From assembly GCF_014490485.1 (NCBI RefSeq), contig NZ_JACTVA010000008.1, positions 1 through 64,000 of the forward strand: DNA of 64,000 bases, written 5' to 3'. This document shows, piece by piece, positions 1 to 7,852 of the stretch; position 1 is the stretch's first letter; every line of letters begins with the position of its first letter. The notes under the pieces were generated by a model. That model had not been told where the DNA came from and searched no databases. It saw nothing but the letters and a program-made list of their open reading frames with translations. Origin of the DNA: Teichococcus aerophilus. GTDB taxonomy: Bacteria > Pseudomonadota > Alphaproteobacteria > Acetobacterales > Acetobacteraceae. Both the position numbers and the translations under genes were made by a program.

Positions 1-237
1 CCCGGCGGGGGCACCGGCCGGCACCGTGGCCACGGCCTGGCCCGCCGCCTCGGCGGGTGCACGCTCCGGCCGCGCCTTGGTGATGGCCGGCGCCATCAGC
101 GCACGGTTCACCTTGGCGCTGCCGCAGACCGGGCATTCCACCAACTCGGCGGCCACCAGCTTCTCGAAGGCGGCACTATCCCTGTACCAGCCGTCGAACT
201 CGTGGGCCTGGTCGCAGCGGAGCTGGTAGTGGATCAT
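1..237 (-). CDS. DUF1178 family protein, C-terminus cut by the window edge
   Basis: The first 79 codons are visible, starting MIHYQLRCDQAHEFDGWY and running off the left edge. The early CxxxHEFDGWY pattern followed by ECPVCGS (a CxxC pair near residue 36) is typical of DUF1178, a small alphaproteobacterial protein of unknown function. Its ATG overlaps the TGA of grxC by one base (TGATG), so it is the third gene of a comF-grxC-DUF1178 operon read leftwards. The downstream part begins to become alanine/proline rich, as in the variable linker of this family. Function is unknown; a metal-binding role is only suggested by the cysteine pairs. Confidence 0.85.
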   Translation of the reverse strand, partial: MIHYQLRCDQAHEFDGWYRDSAAFEKLVAAELVECPVCGSAKVNRALMAPAITKARPERAPAEAAGQAVATVPAGAPAG

Positions 238-497
238 CAGGCCGCCTGCAGCAGGGCGTCCAGCTTGCCACCCCGGTCCAGCGCGAACAGGTCGTCGCAG
301 CCGCCGATCGGCTGATCGCCGATGAAGATCTGCGGCACGGTGGTGCGGCCACCGGAACGGCGGATCGCGTCCTCCCGCTCGGTCGTGCCGTGCGGGGCGT
401 CGTATTCGGTGTACTCGACACCCTTGCGGCCCAGCAGCAGCTTGGCGCGGGAGCAATAGGGGCAGAGCGCGGTGGTGTAGATTTCAACCTTGGCCAT
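237..497 (-). CDS. grxC: Glutaredoxin 3 (GrxC)
   Basis: An 86-residue glutaredoxin: glutathione-dependent dithiol/disulfide oxidoreductase of the cytoplasm. The dithiol active site CPYC is at residues 12-15 (Cys12, Cys15), the cis-proline motif TVPQIFI and the glutathione-binding GGCDD follow in the right order, and the length is typical of class I bacterial glutaredoxins. I chose the ATG giving MAKVEIYTT rather than an upstream in-frame ATG because the fold begins at KVEIYT. It starts 4 bases after the comF stop and overlaps DUF1178 by one base, so the three genes are almost certainly co-transcribed. Confidence 0.95.
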   Translation of the reverse strand: MAKVEIYTTALCPYCSRAKLLLGRKGVEYTEYDAPHGTTEREDAIRRSGGRTTVPQIFIGDQPIGGCDDLFALDRGGKLDALLQAA

Positions 498-501
498 GCG
501 C

Positions 502-1344
502 TCACACATCGTCGGCTGCCGCGCTGCGGTCAAGAGCGTTACGAAAGGATGGCAGCTCCGCGCCGTCCGCGAGGGTCGGGTCCGGCACCCGGGCGGCGGC
601 CAGCACGTCCACCCCCGCCGCCCCGGCGGCCCAGAGCAGGCGGGCGCAGGCGGTGACCGTGGCGCCCGAGGTCAGCACGTCATCCACCAGCACGACCCGC
701 CGGCCGCGCACCCGCGCCGCGTTGCGGACCGGCAGGGCGAAGGCGTCCTCCAGCATCACGGCCCGCTCGATGGCACCGAAGCCGCCCAGAGGCTGGGTGG
801 CGCGGCGGCGGCGCAGCAGGTCCGGCACGCAGATGACGCCGCTGAGGCGGGAGAGCTTCCAGGCCAGCAGCGCCGCCTGGTTGTAGCGGCGGGAGAGCAG
901 GCGCCGGCGGTGCAGCGGCACCGGCACCAGCAGTTCCGCCCCTTCCAGCAACTCCTGCCCCGCATGGGCCATCTGCCGCGCGATCGGCCCGGCCAGCTCG
1001 GTCCTGTCCCCATATTTCAACGGCATCAACAGGCGTCGGGAGCCTTTGTCGTACAGGTAGGCGGCGCGTGCCTGGCCGTATTCCGGCGGGCGGGCGATGC
1101 ATTTCGGGCAGTGCAGCGGCCCGCCCAGGCACACCGGCTGCCCCTGCCCGGCATGGATGAACGGCACGCCGCAGCGGTGGCAGAGCGGCGCGCCGATCAG
1201 CGCCACCGCGCGGAAGCAATCGCCGCACAAGGTGCCCTGGGTCGGCACCACGGTGGAGCAGGCGAGGCAGCGCGGCGGCAGTAGCGCATCCAGCACCGCC
1301 CCCCCCAGCCGCCGCAACCCGAGCACCACTGCCTGTCGATCCAT
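502..1344 (-). CDS. comF: ComF family phosphoribosyltransferase-like protein
   Basis: A 280-residue ComF/GntX-type protein. The N-terminus carries a double zinc-ribbon-like set of cysteines (Cys26/29, 40/43, 55/58, 79/82) and the C-terminal half is a type I phosphoribosyltransferase fold with the PRPP-binding motif VVLVDDVLTSGAT near residues 217-229. Homologues are linked to DNA uptake in naturally competent bacteria, but no substrate is established for most. The start MDRQAVV is preferred; an ATG three codons upstream (1353) is also possible. It is first in the operon with grxC and DUF1178, and lies 76 bases from a divergent methyltransferase gene. Confidence 0.92.
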   Translation of the reverse strand: MDRQAVVLGLRRLGGAVLDALLPPRCLACSTVVPTQGTLCGDCFRAVALIGAPLCHRCGVPFIHAGQGQPVCLGGPLHCPKCIARPPEYGQARAAYLYDKGSRRLLMPLKYGDRTELAGPIARQMAHAGQELLEGAELLVPVPLHRRRLLSRRYNQAALLAWKLSRLSGVICVPDLLRRRRATQPLGGFGAIERAVMLEDAFALPVRNAARVRGRRVVLVDDVLTSGATVTACARLLWAAGAAGVDVLAAARVPDPTLADGAELPSFRNALDRSAAADDV

Positions 1345-1420
1345 GCCACCCATTATCACGTATTCGTGATTCCCATGAAGCCCTTGCATCGGACCCCGTG
1401 GCGGGCGCATCAGCCCCTCC

Positions 1421-2311
1421 ATGACGGATGCGATGCAGGTCTTCGACCGGACCCTGGTACGGCGGCGGCGCGACAAGGTGGCGGCGGGCATCGGCGCCGT
1501 CTCCCCCATCCTGGAGGCGGCGGCAGAGCGGTTGCTGGACCGGCTGGACGATACCACCCGCCGCTTCACCCATGCGCTGGACCTCGGCGGCCGCGGCGTC
1601 GTCGCGCCCATGCTGGCGGCGCGTGGGGTGGAGATGGTGGTCTCCGCCGACCTCTCACCCCGCATGGCGGCGACGGGCGGTGGGCTGCCGGTGGCGGCGG
1701 ACGAGGAATGGCTGCCCTTCGCGCCGGACAGTTTTGACCTGATCGTCGCCAATCTCTCCTTGCACTGGGTGAACGATCTGCCAGGCGCCCTGGTGCAACT
1801 GCGCCGTGCACTGAAGCCGGACGGCCTGTTCCTGGCCAGCCTACCCGCCCTGGGCACGCTGCAAACACTGCGCGAAGCCCTGGGCGCCGCCGAGGCGGAG
1901 TTGCGCGAGGGCATCAGCCCCCGCGTCTCCCCCTTCCCGGAACTGCGGGACGGTGCCTCCCTGCTGCAACGCGCCGGCTTCGCTTTGCCGGTGGCGGACC
2001 GGGACCGGTTGGACCTGCGCTACCGCACCCCGCTGGCGCTGTTGCAGGACCTGCGTGCCGCCGGCGAGACCAATGCCGCCCTCGCCCGGGATACCCGCAC
2101 GCCGCCGCGCGCCCTGTTCCCGCTGGCACTTTCCCGCCTCTCGCCCGAGGGCGGGGACGTGCCGGTGACGCTGGAGATGCTGATGCTGACCGGCTGGTCC
2201 CCTGCCCCCAGCCAGCCGAAGCCGGCCCGCCCGGGCAGCGCCGATACCCGGCTGGCCGATGCCCTGGGTACGGTGGAACACCGCACGGGCGACCCGACCC
2301 GGCCCCACTGA
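1421..2311 (+). CDS. Class I SAM-dependent methyltransferase (BioC/NDUFAF5-like)
   Basis: A 296-residue protein with a class I SAM-methyltransferase core: motif I is ALDLGGRGVVAPML (residues about 51-64), an acidic strand end VVSADLSPRMA, and the post-motif LIVANLSLHWVNDLPGAL that is characteristic of the BioC / NDUFAF5 group. In mitochondria the relative NDUFAF5 modifies a complex I subunit, while BioC methylates malonyl-ACP; alphaproteobacterial members beside comF/grxC are usually closer to NDUFAF5. I cannot separate these from sequence alone. The glycine-rich motif reads LGGRG rather than the usual GxGxG. The last 40 residues are low complexity. Divergent from comF. Confidence 0.82.
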   Translation: MTDAMQVFDRTLVRRRRDKVAAGIGAVSPILEAAAERLLDRLDDTTRRFTHALDLGGRGVVAPMLAARGVEMVVSADLSPRMAATGGGLPVAADEEWLPFAPDSFDLIVANLSLHWVNDLPGALVQLRRALKPDGLFLASLPALGTLQTLREALGAAEAELREGISPRVSPFPELRDGASLLQRAGFALPVADRDRLDLRYRTPLALLQDLRAAGETNAALARDTRTPPRALFPLALSRLSPEGGDVPVTLEMLMLTGWSPAPSQPKPARPGSADTRLADALGTVEHRTGDPTRPH

Positions 2312-2459
2312 AGCTTCGGCTTCCAGGAGGCAAGCCGCCCGGCAGCGTCTGAGCCGGTCCGGCCACCGCGGCATGGCCCGATACGCCCCAGGCAGCGCAG
2401 CCCAGCCATCCCTTCCAAAGTCTTGCAACCAGAACCCCGCCCGCGCATCTTTGCCCGCT

Positions 2460-3266
2460 ATGGAACAAACGGCTTCTGAGTCCCGCCGCATCACCCTGCA
2501 TGCGCCGGAAGATTTCGTCGGCATGCGGCGCGCGGGCCAGCTCGCCGCCGCGACGCTGGACATGATCACCGAGCATGTGCGCCCGGGCGTCACCACCGGC
2601 GCGCTGGATGCCATCATCCTCGAATACATCGAGAAGAACGGCGCCACCTCGGCCACCGTGGGGTATCGCGGCTACCAGCACGCCTCCTGCATCTCCATCA
2701 ACCATGTCGTCTGCCATGGGATTCCTGGCAGCAAGGCACTGGTGGATGGGGACATCCTGAACATCGACGTCACCGTCATCCTGGATGGCTGGTTCGGCGA
2801 TACCAGCCGCATGTACGTGGCCGGCAATGCCAGCACCAAGGCCAAGCTGCTGATGGACGTGACCTATGAGAGCCTGGTGCGCGGCATCAAGGCCGTGCGC
2901 CCCGGCGCCCGGCTGGGCGATATCGGCCACGCCATCCAGAGCTATGTAGAGAAGCAGCGCTTTTCCGTGGTGCGGGATTTCTGCGGCCACGGCATCGGCC
3001 GTACCTTCCATGCCTCGCCCAACGTCCTGCATTACGGCCGCCCTGGCGAAGGCACCGTGCTGAAGCCCGGCATGTTCTTCACCATCGAGCCGATGGTGAA
3101 TGTCGGCCGCCCCGAGGTGAAGGTGCTGGACGATGGCTGGACCGCCGTGACGCGGGACCGCAGCCTCTCCGCGCAGTTCGAGCACATGGTCGGCGTGACG
3201 GAAGACGGCTGCGAGGTCTTCACCTACTCCCCCGCCGGCATGCACAAGCCGCCCTACGGCGCCTGA
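2460..3266 (+). CDS. map: Methionine aminopeptidase type I
   Basis: A 268-residue type I MetAP that removes the initiator methionine from nascent proteins. The dinuclear-metal ligands are all visible: Asp in LNIDVTVI, Asp in FGDTSRMY, His in CGHGIGRTFH, Glu in FTIEPMV and Glu in AQFEHMV. The start MEQTASES was chosen because the conserved fold begins at RITLHAPEDF; an upstream in-frame extension has no homology features. It stands alone, 148 bases after the methyltransferase, and is followed by a GC-rich inverted repeat. Confidence 0.96.
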   Translation: MEQTASESRRITLHAPEDFVGMRRAGQLAAATLDMITEHVRPGVTTGALDAIILEYIEKNGATSATVGYRGYQHASCISINHVVCHGIPGSKALVDGDILNIDVTVILDGWFGDTSRMYVAGNASTKAKLLMDVTYESLVRGIKAVRPGARLGDIGHAIQSYVEKQRFSVVRDFCGHGIGRTFHASPNVLHYGRPGEGTVLKPGMFFTIEPMVNVGRPEVKVLDDGWTAVTRDRSLSAQFEHMVGVTEDGCEVFTYSPAGMHKPPYGA

Positions 3267-3274
3267 CGGCTTCG

Positions 3275-3292
3275 GGCCGCCCCCGGGCGGCC
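3275..3292 (+). terminator. GC-rich inverted repeat after map, weak terminator candidate
   Basis: GGCCGCCC (3275-3282) and GGGCGGCC (3285-3292) form an 8-bp stem nine bases after the map stop. There is no T-run after it, so it may be a pausing or mRNA-end structure rather than a full intrinsic terminator. Confidence 0.3.
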
Positions 3293-3585
3293 TGCTGGTA
3301 GCTTTCAGTGGCCGCGCCTGTGCATGCCGCATAGAAGGCGGGCCACCTTAGCCTGCCCTTCTGTTCGGTAGCTCCGCGCACCGAAGTGGCCCGCGTCGCC
3401 GGAATCTGCGCGGGCCATCGTCACCGCAATCCGTGCTGCTGCCCCGGCACCCGGCATAGCCAGGAGCCGGCGCTGGCGCAGCGGGCCGCCCTGTGCACCG
3501 CGACGCTCCACGCCCCTGCCCCCCCCTGGACTTGTGCCCTGGCTTCCGCCCACATTGGCGCCGACCCGGGACCAAGAGAGGCAGC
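3293..3585. other. Non-coding gap between map and radC
   Basis: About 290 bases with no supported gene. In-frame extensions of radC into this stretch lack any recognisable domain. Apart from a purine-rich ribosome binding site (AGAGAGG) just before radC, I see no repeat copy or clear promoter. Confidence 0.4.
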
Positions 3586-4347
3586 ATGCGCAAGACGCGC
3601 GGCATGGCGGAGGGCGTGGACAGCCTCGCCCTGCCACTGGAGAGCGAGTTCGCCTCGCCGGCGCCGAAGCCCGTCGCCACCTCGGCCGAAGGCCACCGGG
3701 CCCGCATGCGCGGCAAGCTGCTGACCGCCGGCCCCGAGGCGCTGCTGGACCACGAGTTGCTGGAGATGCAGCTGTTCCTGGCCCTGCCCCGGCGTGACAC
3801 CAAGCCTATTGCCCGCGCGCTGCTGGCCCGCTTCGGCAGCTTCGGCAATGCCATCTCCGCCCGGCCGGAGGAGTTGCGGCAGATCGAGGGCCTCGGCGAA
3901 GCCGGGGTTGCCGCGCTGAAGACCGTGCAGGCCGCCGCCCTGCGGCTGATGCGGCAGGAAGTGCGGGACCAGCCACTGCTGAACAACTGGGACAGTCTGC
4001 TGGCCTACCTGCAGGCCGCCATGGCGCGGGAGGCGACAGAGCAGTTCCGCATTCTGTTCCTGGACTCACGGAACCGCCTGATCGCCGACGAGGCGCAGGC
4101 ACGCGGCACCGTCAACCACACGCCGGTCTATCCCCGGGAAGTGGTGAAGCGCGCGCTGGAGCTGCAGGCCACGGCCCTAATCCTGGTGCACAACCACCCC
4201 AGCGGCGACCCGACGCCGAGCGGCGCCGACATCGAGATGACGGGCGAGATCAAGCAGGCCGCCACCACGCTGGGCATTGCCGTGCATGACCACCTGATCA
4301 TCGGCAATGGCCGCCACCTCTCCTTCCGGCGCGAAGGGCTGCTGTAG
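3586..4347 (+). CDS. radC: RadC family JAB-domain protein
   Basis: A 253-residue RadC protein. The N-terminal part contains a helix-hairpin-helix-like stretch (EELRQIEGLGEAGVAALK), and the C-terminal JAB/MPN domain holds the zinc motif as LVHNHPSGDPTPSGAD (about residues 200-215), with the upstream Glu typical of the family. RadC was once linked to DNA repair, but its role is uncertain; the JAB domain suggests a metalloprotease-like fold. The start MRKTRGMAEG was selected because AGAGAGG lies just upstream at good spacing. The next gene begins 9 bases after the stop. Confidence 0.93.
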   Translation: MRKTRGMAEGVDSLALPLESEFASPAPKPVATSAEGHRARMRGKLLTAGPEALLDHELLEMQLFLALPRRDTKPIARALLARFGSFGNAISARPEELRQIEGLGEAGVAALKTVQAAALRLMRQEVRDQPLLNNWDSLLAYLQAAMAREATEQFRILFLDSRNRLIADEAQARGTVNHTPVYPREVVKRALELQATALILVHNHPSGDPTPSGADIEMTGEIKQAATTLGIAVHDHLIIGNGRHLSFRREGLL

Positions 4348-4356
4348 CGGCACCGG

Positions 4357-6129
4357 ATGCGATTGCACCTCTCCTACCCCCACCTGCATCCCCGCCGGGG
4401 CATCGCCGCCTTGCGTGGCTGGGTGCGGCAGACGGAGCTGGGCGTCATCCTGCTGGCCGCCATCATCGGCGTCATCAGCGGCGTGCTGGCCGTGGCCATC
4501 GGCGGCATCGCCCGGGTGATGCACGTGCTGTTCTACGGGCCAGGGGCGGAGCACGGGCTGTCGTCCCTGCAGGGTGCCTCTCCCTGGGCGTTGCTGTTGC
4601 TGCCGGCGCTGGGCGGCCTGGTCCTGGGCGGGCTGAACAAGCTGCTGGCCCGCTACCGCCCCCGCGCGCCGGTCGATCCCATCGAGGCCAATGCGCTGCA
4701 CGGCGGCCGGCTGTCGATGAATGACGGGCTGGTGGTGGTGGCGCAGAACCTCGTCTCCAACGGCTTCGGCGCCTCGGTGGGGCTGGAGGCCGGCTATACG
4801 CAGATCGCCGGCGGCGCCGCCTCCCGCCTCGGCCGCCTGTTCGCGTTGCGGCGGGGGGATTTGCGCGTGCTGGTGGGCTGCGGCGCGGCCGGCGCCATAG
4901 CCGCCGCCTTCGATGCACCCCTCACCGGCACCTTCTATGCGTTCGAGCTGGTGATCGGCATCTACTCCATCGCCTCGCTCGCGCCGGTCGTCATCAGCGC
5001 CGTGGCGGCGCTGGCGGTCTCCCGCGCTATACGTGGGGACAACCTGGTGCTGGCCGTCGGCAACGCCGATGGGGCGGACCTGATGGGCTACTCCCTGGCG
5101 CTGGTGCTCGGCCTGCTCTGCGGCCTGGCGGGCATTGCGCTGATGCGCGGCGTGACGCTGACCGAGCAGGGGCTGCGCCGCTTCATTCCCTGGACCAATT
5201 TCCGCCCCATGGTGGGCGGGCTGGCGGTGGGGCTGCTGGCGCTGATCACGCCGGGGGTACTGTCGGCCGGGCATGCCTCGCTGCACCGGTTGTTCGTGGT
5301 GGAGAACACGCTGGGCGCCGTGGCGCTGCTGCTGGTGCTGAAGGCGCTGGCCTCCGCCATCTCCATCGGTGCCGGCTTCCGTGGTGGCCTGTTCTTCGCC
5401 TCCCTGCTGCTGGGGGCGCTGATGGGACAGGTCTTCGCCGCCTTCCTGGCCTATGCGATGCCGCCCGGGGTGGACCCGACCTTCCTGATCACCGTCGGCA
5501 CCAGCGCCTTCGGCGCCGCCGTCATCGGCGCGCCGCTGGCCATGACCTTCCTGGCGCTGGAGATGACCGGCAGCTTCAGCCTGACCGGCGCCGTGCTGAT
5601 CGCCGTCATCGCCAGCAGCGTCACGGTGCGGCGGCTGTTCGGCTATTCCTTCGCCACCTGGCGCTTCCATCTGCGTGGCGAGACCATCCGCTCGGCCCGC
5701 GATATCGGCTGGCTGCGGGACCTGACCGTAGGCCGCCTGATGCGGCGGGAGCCGCGGACGGTGAAGTCGGACACCCGCCTCTCCTCCTTCCGGCGGGACT
5801 TTCCGCTGGGTGCCGCCACCCGCGTGGTCGTGCTGGACGAAGCCGGGCGCTACGCCGGCCTGGTCTCGGTGCCCGAGGCGCATGCCGAAACGTCGGATGA
5901 GCTGGAGACCATCGCCCCGCTGCTGCACCACGAGAAGACACCGCTGCTGCCGGCGATGAACGCGAAGGAGGCCATGGCCATCTTCGACGCGTCGGAGGCC
6001 GAGGCGCTGGCGGTGATCGACGGCTGGGAAAGCCGCAACGTCATCGGCCTGCTGACCCAGGCCCACCTGCTGCGCCGTTATGGCGAGGAGCTGGAGAAGC
6101 GGCGGACGGAGGAACTCGGGGCCGGTTGA
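4357..6129 (+). CDS. ClC-type chloride channel or antiporter with C-terminal CBS-like region
   Basis: A 590-residue membrane protein with about ten hydrophobic segments up to residue 440, followed by a soluble CBS-like tail (LTVGRLMRREPRTV… and a second half ending VIGLLTQAHLLRRY). The gating-glutamate motif is GLEAGYTQ (Glu144) where the textbook ClC motif is GREGP; Glu is kept but Arg and Pro are not. The GSGIP selectivity motif is replaced by PVDPIEANAL, and the third motif is GFRGGLFF instead of GxFxP. It is a ClC homologue of a divergent subgroup, so whether it carries Cl-, F- or another anion, and as channel or H+ antiporter, cannot be told. It may be translated with radC (9-base gap). 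Confidence 0.9.
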   Translation: MRLHLSYPHLHPRRGIAALRGWVRQTELGVILLAAIIGVISGVLAVAIGGIARVMHVLFYGPGAEHGLSSLQGASPWALLLLPALGGLVLGGLNKLLARYRPRAPVDPIEANALHGGRLSMNDGLVVVAQNLVSNGFGASVGLEAGYTQIAGGAASRLGRLFALRRGDLRVLVGCGAAGAIAAAFDAPLTGTFYAFELVIGIYSIASLAPVVISAVAALAVSRAIRGDNLVLAVGNADGADLMGYSLALVLGLLCGLAGIALMRGVTLTEQGLRRFIPWTNFRPMVGGLAVGLLALITPGVLSAGHASLHRLFVVENTLGAVALLLVLKALASAISIGAGFRGGLFFASLLLGALMGQVFAAFLAYAMPPGVDPTFLITVGTSAFGAAVIGAPLAMTFLALEMTGSFSLTGAVLIAVIASSVTVRRLFGYSFATWRFHLRGETIRSARDIGWLRDLTVGRLMRREPRTVKSDTRLSSFRRDFPLGAATRVVVLDEAGRYAGLVSVPEAHAETSDELETIAPLLHHEKTPLLPAMNAKEAMAIFDASEAEALAVIDGWESRNVIGLLTQAHLLRRYGEELEKRRTEELGAG

Positions 6130-6387
6130 GACGTGCTGGCCCTCCCGGTCATCGGCGCCGCCTCCAGTCCTGGCGCCGACGCGTTCCCGCCGCCGCTGCA
6201 TCGAACCGCATACCTGAGCAGCGCGACCGGTGCCTTGTGGCACGGTCCCTCCGCGTGTCCGTCTGGCCAGGGCGCCCTCGGGGGAAGCTCCCTCAACCCC
6301 ATCGCCTCAAAAGACCTGGAGGCGCGTGGCACCCGGCGGCAGGGCTGGCGGAGATGCGGCCCTCGCCGCCGCCACGGGGACGGCGCG
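6130..6387. other. Gap between two convergent genes, no gene seen
   Basis: This stretch lies between the ClC gene and the convergent ABC1 kinase gene. Open frames across it have no recognisable motif and no ribosome binding site. The right end of the gap is occupied by repeat copy A. Confidence 0.4.
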
Positions 6388-6483
6388 TCAGAGCATGATG
6401 CGTTCACGCACCACGCTCTAAGCCCTGGTCTGGCCGCGCGATTCCGGCTTTCGGTGATCCACCTCAAGCCATCACGCTTTAGC
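6388..6483 (-). repeat. Dispersed intergenic repeat, copy A
   Basis: A 96-base copy, oriented on the minus strand. One end has a 13-bp stem with a 4-base loop: AGAGCATGATGCG (6390-6402) against CGCACCACGCTCT (6407-6419), with two G-U pairs when read on the minus strand. The core, read on the minus strand, is GGAATCGCGCGGCCAGAC. The other end carries GGCTT…AAGCC and the terminus CATCACGCTTTAG, whose complement supplies the TAA stop of the ABC1 kinase gene. The same element recurs at 12551, 22455, 22531, 48017, 49371 and 51257. Confidence 0.75.
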
Positions 6484-7852
6484 CGAGCGTGGGCGGCACC
6501 CGGGCTTCATCCAGCGCGGCGCGCTGGCGGGCGGCCAGTTCCTGCTCGTTGAAGTCCTGGATCAGCTCGTTGAACATGCGGTGCCAGTTCAGCTCCGCCC
6601 CCAGCCGCATGAAGGCACTGCCAAGGCCGACGGCGCTGCGGTCCACTAGCACGAACTCGCGTGGCGGCTTCACGCCACCGGTACGCTTCAGCCCGGCATG
6701 CACCTCGGCCGCAACCTTGCGGCCGAAATCGACATCGCCATCCGCCTGGATCGGCCGCACGCGGTCGTCGAGCAGCGGCTCGTGCAGGAAGCGGGCCCAG
6801 AGGCCAAGCACCTGCATCTTCTCCTTCGTCAGGTCGGTGAAGCCCCAGGTGCGGTAGGCCTCGTGCGCCTTCTCGTCGTCATGGTCGCGCATCGCCTCGT
6901 ACAGCATGATCACGCCACGCAGGAACTGAGGCGGGAAGATGCGGATGGCACCGTAGTCCAGCAGGTTGATGCCGGCGGGCTCGTCCCCCACCGGCTGGCG
7001 CACCTGGTAGTTGCCCAGATGCGGGTCCCCGTGAATGACGCCGAAGCGGTAGAACGGCACGTACCAGGCGTGGAACAGCGCGCGCGCATAGGCATTACGC
7101 TCTTCCAGCGGCGGTTCCTCGCCCAGTCGGTCCATGATCGGCCGGCCTTCCAGCCAGTTCATGGTCAGCAGCCGCTTGCTGCAATAGCCTTCGATCGGCC
7201 GCGGCGTCCGCACATCCGGCACGTCGTCGAGCATGATGTTGTACAGCCGCATCTGCGCGGCCTCACGCTCGTAGTCCAGCTCCTCGCGCAGCCGCTCGCA
7301 CAGCTCCAGATAGACGTCATCGTGCTGGATGGCGTCGTCCATGCGGGCGAAGATGCCCATGGCGATCTTCAGCTGGCGGAGGTCGGCCTCCACCACGCTC
7401 TGCATGTCCGGGTATTGCAGCTTGCAGGCGACCAGCGTGCCATCCGGCAGCGTGGCCCGGTGCACCTGCCCCAGGCTGGCGGCCGCGGCGGCTTCCTGGC
7501 CGAAGCTGGCGAACTTGGATTGCCAGTCCGTGCCCAGCTCGCTCGCCATGCGGCGGCGGACGAAATTCCAGCCCATTGGCGGCGCGTTCGCCTGCAGGGC
7601 CGCCAGTTCCTGCGCGTATTCCGCCGGCAGCGCATTCGGTACGGTGGAGAGAAACTGCGCCACCTTCATCAACGGGCCCTTCAGGCCGCCCAGCAACGCC
7701 TTCAGGTCGTTGGCATGCACGGCCTTGTCGGTCTTGATGCCCAGGAAGCGCTCACCCGCCACACGCGCGGCGATGCCGCCCACGGCGCCGGAGGTACGGG
7801 CCATGCGCCGCACCTCGCCGAAGAAGCTGCGGCCCTCGCGGTCCTCAGCCAT
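6479..7852 (-). CDS. ABC1/AarF/UbiB-family atypical kinase
   Basis: A 457-residue member of the ABC1 (ADCK/UbiB) atypical kinase family, related to proteins that support ubiquinone synthesis. Visible motifs: LMKVAQFLS in the position of the KxGQ signature (Gly replaced by Ala), AAAASLGQVHRA (alanine-rich loop), VACKLQYPD (nucleotide-binding Lys), HGDPHLGNY (catalytic loop) and LLDYGAI for the DFG-like motif. The ATG at 7852 is favoured by GGAGCG 8 bases upstream and overlaps the M3 peptidase stop by 8 bases; an ATG at 7870 is the alternative. The TAA stop lies inside repeat copy A. The exact substrate, or even kinase activity, is unproven for this subgroup. Confidence 0.9.
   Translation of the reverse strand: MAEDREGRSFFGEVRRMARTSGAVGGIAARVAGERFLGIKTDKAVHANDLKALLGGLKGPLMKVAQFLSTVPNALPAEYAQELAALQANAPPMGWNFVRRRMASELGTDWQSKFASFGQEAAAAASLGQVHRATLPDGTLVACKLQYPDMQSVVEADLRQLKIAMGIFARMDDAIQHDDVYLELCERLREELDYEREAAQMRLYNIMLDDVPDVRTPRPIEGYCSKRLLTMNWLEGRPIMDRLGEEPPLEERNAYARALFHAWYVPFYRFGVIHGDPHLGNYQVRQPVGDEPAGINLLDYGAIRIFPPQFLRGVIMLYEAMRDHDDEKAHEAYRTWGFTDLTKEKMQVLGLWARFLHEPLLDDRVRPIQADGDVDFGRKVAAEVHAGLKRTGGVKPPREFVLVDRSAVGLGSAFMRLGAELNWHRMFNELIQDFNEQELAARQRAALDEARVPPTLG

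Noticed and set aside
4177-6243. A 688-codon frame opposite the ClC gene
   Set aside because: Low-complexity Gln/His/Gly/Arg sequence, no motif, fully antisense to a membrane protein with strong family features.
6133-6552. A 139-codon frame between the ClC and ABC1 kinase genes
   Set aside because: It runs through repeat copy A into the end of a real gene, has no ribosome site or motif, and the peptide is low complexity.
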